Shown: positions 1-6,248 of the stretch, piece by piece
Position numbering within the stretch: position 1 is the first letter of the stretch
Layout of the letters: each line of letters starts with the position of its first letter
Assembly: GCF_030159255.1 (NCBI RefSeq)
Contig: NZ_BSCT01000047.1
Coordinates: 1-55,757, forward strand
Direction of reading: 5' to 3'
Length of the DNA stretch: 55,757 nucleotides
Source of the DNA: Bradyrhizobium sp. SSBR45G
GTDB taxonomy: Bacteria; Pseudomonadota; Alphaproteobacteria; Rhizobiales; Xanthobacteraceae
The notes under the pieces: generated by a model
The model's input: the letters and a program-made list of their open reading frames with translations, nothing else
What the model was told of the DNA's origin: nothing
Databases searched by the model: none
Made by a program: the position numbers and the translations under genes

Positions 1-155
1 TCGCAGGCGGGCCGCAGGCGTCAGCCGACGCCTGGCCTTCCCTGCGCCCTCCGATGTTCGAGAGGGTGAAACAGATCAGCATGACTCGGGCAGGAATGTC
101 GCGGGAACGCGACATCATGTGTAGTTCGATGTGAGCGATCGTGCGTCATCACCGG

Positions 156-279
156 TGTCGTCCCGGGCTTGACCCGGGACCCATAAGCCCAGGGAGGCGT
201 TGTCGCGCACGCTGGTCGACCATCGAGTCTAACAACGTGGGCCGGTGAGTATGGGTCCCGGGTCAAGCCCGGGACGACA
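156..279. repeat. Palindromic intergenic repeat
   Basis: Two perfect inverted arms of about 28 bp (156-184 and 251-279, core tcgtcccgggcttgacc) enclose about 66 bp. The same kind of arm (gtcgtcccgg...gggacccat) returns at 36870-36994. This looks like a member of an interspersed repeat family typical of Bradyrhizobium intergenic space. The first 399 bases of the window otherwise hold no gene that I can support; the reading frames there run through the palindrome. Confidence 0.85.
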
Positions 280-399
280 GCGGAATGTTTGGCGACCATC
301 TCCACCCCGCGGAATATTTTCCGCGCTTGCCAAGCCTGATGCGAGGGTCCAAAAAATCTCCAACCATTCGGGACGAAACGACAGGAAGCGGAGACGGAA

Positions 400-1548
400 T
401 TGACCATCAAGGGCAAGGCCTACATTGCCGGGATCTACGAGCATCCGACCCGGCACGCACCCGACAAATCCACTGCGCAGCTGCATGCCGAGGTCGCCAA
501 GGGCGCGCTGGAGGACGCGGGTCTCAGCGCCAAGGACGTCGACGGCTATTTCTGCGCCGGTGATGCGCCGGGCGGCGCCTGGCCGATGGTGGACTATCTC
601 GGGCTCAAGGTGCGCCACATCGATTCCACCGAGACCGGCGGCTGCTCCTACCTGATCCACGTCGGCCATGCGGCCGAAGCGATCGCCGCCGGCAAGTGCT
701 CGATTGCGCTGATCACCTTGGCCGGCAAGCCGCGTACCGGGCCGATGCCGCCACGCGCCGCCGGCGCCGAGGCCGATTTCGAGATGGCCTATGGTGCGAC
801 GACGCACAACGCCTATGGCATGTGCGCGATGCGCCACATGCACGACTATGGCACCACCAGCGAGCAGCTCGCCTGGATCAAGGTCGCCGCCTCGCATCAC
901 GCGCAGTACAATCCGCATGCGATGCTGAAGGAGGTCGTCACGGTCGAGGACGTCATCAACTCGCCGATGATCTCAGATCCGCTGCATCGCATGGATTGCT
1001 GCGTCGTCACCGATGGCGGCGGCGCGCTTATCGTGACGACGCCGGAGATTGCCAGGAGCCTGAAGAAGCCGCTGGTGCGGCTGATCGGCCATGGCGAGGC
1101 GATGAAGGGGCCGCGCGGCGGCAAGGATCTCGACCTGACTTATTCCGCCGGCGTGTGGTCCGGCCCGCGCGCCTTCGAGGAGGCGGGCATCACGCCTGGG
1201 GATATCAAATACGCCTCGATCTATGACAGCTTCACCATCACGGTGCTGATGCAGCTCGAGGATCTCGGCTTCTGCAGGAAGGGCGAGGGCGGCAAGTTCG
1301 TCGCCGACGGCAACCTCATCTCGGGCGTCGGCAAGCTGCCGTTCAACACCGATGGCGGCGGGCTCTGCAGCAACCATCCGGTCAACCGCGGCGGCATGAC
1401 CAAGGTGATCGAGGCCGTGCGCCAGCTGCGCGGCGAAGCCCACCCGAAGGTGCAGGTGCAAAACTGCGATCTCGCCATTGCCCATGGCACCGGCGGGCTG
1501 CTCGGCGTCCGCCACGCCGCCTCGACCTGCATTCTGGAGCGCGTGTGA
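400..1548 (+). CDS. Thiolase-like (SCP2/lipid-transfer type) protein
   Basis: This 382-residue protein has the thiolase fold of the SCP2/lipid-transfer group. It starts at a TTG with an AGGAAGCGGAG ribosome site just upstream. Family landmarks are present: a GG-C82-S loop where the nucleophilic Cys of true thiolases sits, an N-x-DGGG...NHPVNRGG loop, and a C-terminal H362-GTGG where canonical thiolases carry a Cys in a GG/CxG setting. The Cys82 context does not match the normal ACASG signature and the second Cys is His, so genuine thiolysis is doubtful. The stop overlaps the start of the DUF35 gene (TGATG), so the two are translationally coupled. Known thiolase-like/DUF35 pairs include retro-aldolases of steroid side-chain degradation; that role is an inference here. 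Confidence 0.9.
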   Translation: MTIKGKAYIAGIYEHPTRHAPDKSTAQLHAEVAKGALEDAGLSAKDVDGYFCAGDAPGGAWPMVDYLGLKVRHIDSTETGGCSYLIHVGHAAEAIAAGKCSIALITLAGKPRTGPMPPRAAGAEADFEMAYGATTHNAYGMCAMRHMHDYGTTSEQLAWIKVAASHHAQYNPHAMLKEVVTVEDVINSPMISDPLHRMDCCVVTDGGGALIVTTPEIARSLKKPLVRLIGHGEAMKGPRGGKDLDLTYSAGVWSGPRAFEEAGITPGDIKYASIYDSFTITVLMQLEDLGFCRKGEGGKFVADGNLISGVGKLPFNTDGGGLCSNHPVNRGGMTKVIEAVRQLRGEAHPKVQVQNCDLAIAHGTGGLLGVRHAASTCILERV

Positions 1549-1937
1549 TGTCTGAAGCGAAGAAGCTGCCGGCCCCAATCACCAATCCCGAGACCAAGGC
1601 GTTCTGGGACGCCGCCGCCGAGGGCAAGTTCCTGATCAAGCGCTGCACCGCCTGCGGCGAGGCGCACTATTTCCCGCGCTCGATCTGCCCGTTCTGCTTC
1701 TCCGACCAGACGGTGTGGGAGCAGAGCGCGGGCGAGGGCGAGATCTACACCTTCTCGATCATGCGGAAGTCGCCGACCGGACCGTATGCGATCGGCTACG
1801 TGACCTTGAAGGAGGGCCCGTCGCTGCAGACCAATTTCGTCGATTGCGACTTTGATAGCTTAAAGATCGGTCAGAAGGTGAAGGTGGTCTTCAAGCCCAC
1901 CGACGGCGCCCCGCTGCCGTTCTTCACGCCGGTGTAG
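1548..1937 (+). CDS. DUF35 zinc-ribbon/OB-fold acyl-CoA-associated protein
   Basis: This 129-residue protein has an N-terminal rubredoxin-like zinc ribbon (C33-x2-C36 ... C47-x2-C50) followed by an OB-fold (residues about 60-125). That is the DUF35/ChsH2-C architecture, whose members bind thiolase-like partners and often serve as acyl-CoA-binding subunits. The ATG at 1548 overlaps the upstream TGA, and a GTG one codon earlier is also possible. The direct overlap with the thiolase-like gene strongly suggests a heteromeric complex. The protein has no catalytic residues of its own that I can recognise. Confidence 0.92.
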   Translation: MSEAKKLPAPITNPETKAFWDAAAEGKFLIKRCTACGEAHYFPRSICPFCFSDQTVWEQSAGEGEIYTFSIMRKSPTGPYAIGYVTLKEGPSLQTNFVDCDFDSLKIGQKVKVVFKPTDGAPLPFFTPV

Positions 1938-1954
1938 AGATGCGCTCGGTGCAC

Positions 1955-2103
1955 CCTCTCCCCTTGCGGGAGAGGGTGGCAGCCGCAGGCTGCCGGGTGA
2001 GGGGTTTCTCTCCGCATCGGCAGTGCCTCTGTGGAGGCATACCCCTCACCCGAGTGACGTTGGCGCTGATAGTTGTGGAGCCCTCTCCCGCAAAGGGAGA
2101 GGG
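1955..2103. repeat. Palindromic intergenic repeat (ccctctccc type)
   Basis: The outer arms ccctctccccttgcgggaga (from 1955) and ccctctcccgcaaagggaga (from 2081) are each hairpins. Internal gggtgaggggt and acccctcaccc blocks pair with each other. The same family recurs at 3113-3247. It fills the gap between the DUF35 and MaoC genes, so the two may be on one transcript that carries a large hairpin. Confidence 0.85.
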
Positions 2104-2142
2104 CGCAGCAATTGGCGCCGGAAAGGCGAGGCGCGGAGCGCC

Positions 2143-2208
2143 GTGCCCACCGTTCTAACAAGACGAAAAGGCGGTGGGCACGCTTCGCTTTGCCCACCCT
2201 ACAAGAAC
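2143..2208. repeat. Inverted repeat with gtgggca core
   Basis: The arms gtgcccaccg (2143-2152) and cggtgggcac (2172-2181) pair perfectly. They are followed by a second tgcccacc block (gtgggcacgcttcgctttgcccac), so alternative hairpins are possible. It lies directly next to the preceding repeat and ends about 20 bases before the MaoC ribosome site. Confidence 0.75.
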
Positions 2209-2226
2209 CGAATTCGGGGAGGCGAC

Positions 2227-3087
2227 ATGCCGATCAACTACGATGAGCTGATGGCGATGAAGGCGATCGGGCAGTCCTATGCCTACGGTGATCGCGAGGT
2301 GATGCTGTACGCCTATGGCATCGGCATGGGCGCCGATCCGATGGACGAGCGAGAGCTCGCCTTCGTCAACGAGGCCACCGCCGAGCCGCGGCCGCTGAAG
2401 GTGGTGCCGACCTTCGCCTCCGTCGCGGCCTGGGGCTCCGGCCCCGGCGACATGAAGCTCAACCGCGTGCTGGTCGTCGACGGCGAGCGCGACATCACCT
2501 TTCACAAGCCGCTGGCTGTGGCGGCGAAGATCACCGCCGATTCCTCGGTGCTCGCGGTGTCCGACAAGGGCAAAGACAAGGGCGCCGTCATCCGCCACCA
2601 GACCATCCTGCGCGATGAGAGCGGCGCCCCGCTGGCGACGCTCGTGGCCTCGCGCTTCGCCCGCGGCGACGGCGGCTTCGGCGGTCCGTCCGGCGGCATC
2701 CCCGAGCCGCATCCGGTGCCGTCGCGCGCGCCCGACCGCAGCGTCGACATTGCGACACGGCCCGACCAGGCGCTGATCTACCGCCTGTGCGGCGACCGCA
2801 ATCCGCTGCACTCCGATCCCGAGTTCGCCCGCCGCGCCGGCTTTCCACGCCCGATCCTGCACGGCATGTGCACCTACGGCCTGACCTGCCGCGCCGTGCT
2901 GCAGACCTACGCCGACTACGATGCGTCGGCCTTCCGCCAGCACGCCGCGCGGTTCTCCTCGCCGGTGTTTCCCGGCGAGACCGTGACGGTCGACCTGTGG
3001 AGAGACGGTGACGTTGTTTCGTTCGAGGCGCGGGTCAAGTCGCGCAACGTCACCGTGATCAAGAACGGCAAGACGGTGCTGGGCTAG
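2227..3087 (+). CDS. MaoC-like double-hotdog 2-enoyl-CoA hydratase
   Basis: This 286-residue protein has two hotdog domains. The N-terminal one (about 1-140) is degenerate and carries the CoA-side binding region. The C-terminal one (about 155-280) has the hydratase-2 motif YRLCGDRNPLHSDP with catalytic D190 and H195, then GFPRPILHGM. This layout is that of the (R)-specific enoyl-CoA hydratase 2 domain of peroxisomal MFE-2. The ATG at 2227 follows GGGGAGGCGAC; an in-frame upstream extension runs through repeat DNA and was rejected. It is followed by an SDR resembling the dehydrogenase half of MFE-2, so the two probably perform consecutive hydration and oxidation of an acyl-CoA. Confidence 0.92.
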   Translation: MPINYDELMAMKAIGQSYAYGDREVMLYAYGIGMGADPMDERELAFVNEATAEPRPLKVVPTFASVAAWGSGPGDMKLNRVLVVDGERDITFHKPLAVAAKITADSSVLAVSDKGKDKGAVIRHQTILRDESGAPLATLVASRFARGDGGFGGPSGGIPEPHPVPSRAPDRSVDIATRPDQALIYRLCGDRNPLHSDPEFARRAGFPRPILHGMCTYGLTCRAVLQTYADYDASAFRQHAARFSSPVFPGETVTVDLWRDGDVVSFEARVKSRNVTVIKNGKTVLG

Positions 3088-3112
3088 TTAGGGACGCATG
3101 GGCCGTTGGCTC

Positions 3113-3247
3113 CCTCGCCCCGTTCTTCACGGGGAGAGGGTGGGGTGAGGGGCAGACGCACGGGGAGTGTCCGTGGTGAGACCTGTACCCCCTCACCCGG
3201 ATTGCATCTTCGATGCAATCCGACCTCTCCCCGCAAGCGGGGCGAGG
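3113..3247. repeat. Palindromic intergenic repeat (ccctcgcccc type)
   Basis: The arm cctcgccccgttcttcacgg near 3114 pairs with ccgcaagcggggcgagg near 3231. Internal gtggggtgagggg and ccccctcaccc also pair, and there is a small inner hairpin, gattgcatcttcgatgcaatc. It is related to the element at 1955-2103. Confidence 0.85.
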
Positions 3248-3364
3248 TGCACCGAGCAAGCCGCAGTGGCTCGCGTCTCAGGGATCGAGGGCACCTCCCA
3301 CCGTTCTTCGCGAGGGCGGAATGGAAGGCGAAATGGACCGCAGACATCAGCGGAGGAGACACCC

Positions 3365-4243
3365 ATGGGACTGCTCGACGGCAAGGTGGCACTGATCACC
3401 GGGGCAGGTGGCGGCCTCGGCGAGGCCTACGCCAAACTGTTCGCACGCGAAGGCGCGGCGGTTGTCGTCAACGATCTCGGCGGTCCGCGCGACGGCTCCG
3501 GCTCGGACCTGTCGATGGCCGAGCAGGTGGTGGCGGCCATCACCGCCGAGGGCGGCCGCGCCGTCGCCAACGCCGCCGACATCTCGACCGTGGCCGGCGG
3601 CCAGTCGGTGTTCGACGATGCCATCCGCCATTTCGGCCGCGCCGACATCCTGGTCAACAATGCCGGCATCCTGCGCGACCAGACCTTTGCGAAATCCAGC
3701 GAGGCGGACTGGGACAAGGTGATCCAGGTGCACCTCAAAGGCACCTTCTGCTGCACGCTGCCCGTGTTCAGATGGATGCGCGAGAATGGCGGCGGCGTCA
3801 TCGTAAACACCTCCTCGACCTCGGGCCTGATCGGCAATTTCGGCCAGTCCAACTATGGCGCGGCCAAGGGCGGTATCTGGGGCCTGTCCAACGTGCTGGC
3901 GATCGAGGGCCGCAAGTACAACATCCGGGTGTGGACCTTGGCGCCGGGCGCGCTGACCCGCATGACCGCCGACCTGCCGCGCTACAAGGAGAACCCGGGC
4001 GCCGCGCTGACGCCGGAGGGCATCGCGCCGGCCGTGCTCTACATGGTGAGCCCTCTCTCCGGCGACCAGACCGGCAAGGTGCTCGGCGTTTCCGCCGCCC
4101 GCGGGGTGCGCGAGTTGCGCATGATGGAAATGGACGGTTGGACGCCGCCGTCCTCGGCCTGGAAGGCGGAGGACATCGCTGCTCATGCAGAGGAGATATT
4201 CTTTTCGGAGGCCGAGATTCGAAAGTCCGCCCGGCGGTTTTGA
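3365..4243 (+). CDS. SDR oxidoreductase, 3-hydroxyacyl-CoA dehydrogenase-like
   Basis: This is a 292-residue classical short-chain dehydrogenase. The N-terminal TGAGGGLG (residues 12-19) is the dinucleotide-binding loop, NNAG lies near residue 99, and the catalytic Y164-x3-K168 sits in NYGAAKGG. The NDLGGPRDGSG stretch after the second strand matches the MFE-2/FOX2 dehydrogenase type, which prefers NAD. The start has a strong CGGAGGAG site at 3350-3357. It sits downstream of the MaoC hydratase, the same pairing as in the fused peroxisomal enzyme. The substrate is unknown. Confidence 0.92.
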   Translation: MGLLDGKVALITGAGGGLGEAYAKLFAREGAAVVVNDLGGPRDGSGSDLSMAEQVVAAITAEGGRAVANAADISTVAGGQSVFDDAIRHFGRADILVNNAGILRDQTFAKSSEADWDKVIQVHLKGTFCCTLPVFRWMRENGGGVIVNTSSTSGLIGNFGQSNYGAAKGGIWGLSNVLAIEGRKYNIRVWTLAPGALTRMTADLPRYKENPGAALTPEGIAPAVLYMVSPLSGDQTGKVLGVSAARGVRELRMMEMDGWTPPSSAWKAEDIAAHAEEIFFSEAEIRKSARRF

Positions 4244-4254
4244 TGTATGCAGGT

Positions 4255-4353
4255 CGTCATTCCGGGGCGCCCGAAGGGCGAGCCCGGAATCCATAACCAC
4301 GATCGGGATTATGGATTCCGGGCCTGCGCCTGGCGGCGCATCCGGAATGACGA
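4255..4353. repeat. Palindromic intergenic repeat (cgtcattccgggg type)
   Basis: The arms cgtcattccggggcgc (4255 on) and gcgcatccggaatgacg (ending 4353) are near-perfect inverted copies. The inner gcccggaatccata and tatggattccgggc also pair. The same family occurs at 21953-22165 and 37009-37118. Confidence 0.88.
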
Positions 4354-4375
4354 CAGATGAATGGGAGACCAGACG

Positions 4376-5329
4376 ATGAAGCTCACGCCCGCCGCCAAAG
4401 GCACCTTCGCGATCGCGCCGACGCCGTTCCATGATGACGGCCGCATCGACGAGGCCTCGATCGATCGCCTGGTCGATTTCTATGCCGCGGCGGGCTGCGA
4501 CGGCATCACCGTGCTGGGCATCATGGGTGAGGCGCCGAAGCTGGATGCGGCTGAGTCCGCCGAGGTCGCGATCCGCTTCGTCAAGCGGGCGACCAGCATG
4601 CAGATCATCGTCGGCGTGTCGTCGCCGGGCTTCGCCACGATGCGCGCGCTGGCCCGTGCCACCATGGACGCCGGTGCCGCCGGCGTCATGATCGCGCCTC
4701 CTCCGTCGCTCCGCACCGACGACCAGATCACCGGCTATTTCAAGCAGGCCCAGGAGGCGATCGGCGAGGACATTCCCTGGGTGCTGCAGGACTATCCGCT
4801 GACGCAGCAGGTCGTCTTCACCCCCGCCGTCATCCGCAAGATCGTCATGGACAGCGCCTCCTGCGTGATGCTCAAGCACGAGGACTGGCCGGGCCTGGAG
4901 AAGATCTCGGCGCTTCGCGGCTTCCAGAAGGACGGCTCGCTGCGGCCGCTGTCGATCCTGTGCGGCAATGGCGGGCTGTTCCTCGATTTCGAGATGGATC
5001 GCGGCGCCGACGGCGCGATGACCGGCTATGCCTTCCCGGAAATGCTGGTTGACGTCGTGAAGCTGTCGCAGGCGGGACAACGCGACGCCGCGCACGACCT
5101 GTTCGACGCGCATCTGCCGCTGGTGCGCTACGAGCAGCAGCCGGGCGCAGGGCTCGCGGTGCGCAAATACGTGCTGCAGAAGCGCGGCGCGATCGCCTCC
5201 AGCGCCCAGCGCAAGCCGGCCTCCGGCATCAGTGCCGCGGCCAAGGCCGAGGTCGACTATCTGCTGTCGCGCGTTGCGCGCTACGATGCCCGCGCCAATC
5301 TGCAACCCCGAGCCAGCGCTGCGGAGTAA
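4376..5329 (+). CDS. DapA-family (class I aldolase/lyase) protein
   Basis: This 317-residue TIM-barrel protein belongs to the dihydrodipicolinate synthase/N-acetylneuraminate lyase superfamily. The Schiff-base lysine is K167 in MLKHEDWPG and the partner tyrosine is Y140 in LQDYP. The usual GSTGE loop reads GIMGE (48-52), so the Thr pair used by true DapA is absent. That, together with its catabolic neighbours, argues against lysine synthesis. The ATG at 4376 has GGGAG eight bases upstream; an ATG at 4361 is less well placed. The NUDIX gene follows after 2 bases. It may split or join a keto-acid, but the substrate cannot be told. Confidence 0.9.
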   Translation: MKLTPAAKGTFAIAPTPFHDDGRIDEASIDRLVDFYAAAGCDGITVLGIMGEAPKLDAAESAEVAIRFVKRATSMQIIVGVSSPGFATMRALARATMDAGAAGVMIAPPPSLRTDDQITGYFKQAQEAIGEDIPWVLQDYPLTQQVVFTPAVIRKIVMDSASCVMLKHEDWPGLEKISALRGFQKDGSLRPLSILCGNGGLFLDFEMDRGADGAMTGYAFPEMLVDVVKLSQAGQRDAAHDLFDAHLPLVRYEQQPGAGLAVRKYVLQKRGAIASSAQRKPASGISAAAKAEVDYLLSRVARYDARANLQPRASAAE

Positions 5330-5331
5330 CC

Positions 5332-6135
5332 ATGGCCGACGTTGCCGCCGTTCGTCCCGCCTCGACCGTGCTGCTGCTGCGCGACAGCGCGGCGGCCCGG
5401 GAGATCGAGGTGTTCATGATGGTGCGTCACCATCAGATCGAGTTCAACTCGGGCGCCCTGGTGTTTCCAGGCGGCAGCGTCGACAAGGGCGATCGGGAGA
5501 TCGCCGCCAGGCCGGAGCTCTATGCCGGCGACGACGGGTTGGAAGCCGAGGCGCTCGGCTTCCGCATTGCCGGCGTCCGCGAAACCTTCGAGGAGAGCGG
5601 CATTCTGCTGGCGCGCGCCAAGGGCTCGGACGCGCTGATCGATGCCGCGGCCGCCCGCGAGATCGAGGCCGCACATCGCCTGGCCTTGTGCGAGGGCAAG
5701 ACCAGCTTCGTCGAGGTCGTCGAAGCGCACGGCCTGGTGCTGGCGCTGGATGCACTGGTGCCTTACGCGCACTGGATCACGCCGGAGGGCATGCCCAAGC
5801 GCTTCGATACCTGGTTCTTCCTGGCGGCTGCGCCGCCCGACCAGCTCGGCGCCCATGACGGCCGGGAATCGACCGATTCGATCTGGGTATCGCCGCGTGA
5901 GGCGCTCGCCGGCGGCGAGGACGGCCGCTTCAAGCTGCCGTTCCCGACCACGCGCAACCTGATCCGGCTCGGCAAACAGCCGGCGGTCGCCGATGCGCTG
6001 GCGGCGGCGCGAGACATGGAGATCGTGACCGTGATGCCGGTCATGACCAGGACGGCCGATGGTGGCCGCCAGCTGCGCATTCCGCGCGAGGCCGGCTATG
6101 ATGGGGAGGTGTTCGCGTTCGGTGCGGCGGGTTAA
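5332..6135 (+). CDS. NUDIX hydrolase, CoA-diphosphatase-like (NUDT19 type)
   Basis: This 267-residue protein begins with a core strand (STVLLLRD, about 10-17). It then has FPGGSVDKGD (about 43-52) and, after an insertion of some 30 residues, RETFEESGI (about 83-91). The NUDIX box is therefore split, as in the NUDT19/RP2p group, some of whose members cleave CoA and acyl-CoA. Two bases separate it from the DapA-like gene, so they are surely co-transcribed. A CoA-cleaving role would fit the acyl-CoA operon, but that is inference. An aminopeptidase-type helical C-terminus is not seen. Confidence 0.9.
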   Translation: MADVAAVRPASTVLLLRDSAAAREIEVFMMVRHHQIEFNSGALVFPGGSVDKGDREIAARPELYAGDDGLEAEALGFRIAGVRETFEESGILLARAKGSDALIDAAAAREIEAAHRLALCEGKTSFVEVVEAHGLVLALDALVPYAHWITPEGMPKRFDTWFFLAAAPPDQLGAHDGRESTDSIWVSPREALAGGEDGRFKLPFPTTRNLIRLGKQPAVADALAAARDMEIVTVMPVMTRTADGGRQLRIPREAGYDGEVFAFGAAG

Positions 6136-6248
6136 CCGCACGAATTATTTTTTGTCCGGCGGATGATGCGCCGGCGCCTGTTGTTCTCGATTTGTTCATT
6201 GGGTTGCGCTGCGGCTCGTATATAGTGTGGTTCCGACCATCGGATCCC

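Noticed and set aside
3347..5305. Very long minus-strand frame of about 650 codons opposite the SDR and DapA-like genes
   Set aside because: It is the shadow of two strongly coding plus-strand genes at high GC; its translation is His/Arg-rich and has no motif.
4376..5329. Lysine-pathway dapA assignment
   Set aside because: The Thr pair is missing from the GSTGE loop and the neighbours are catabolic.
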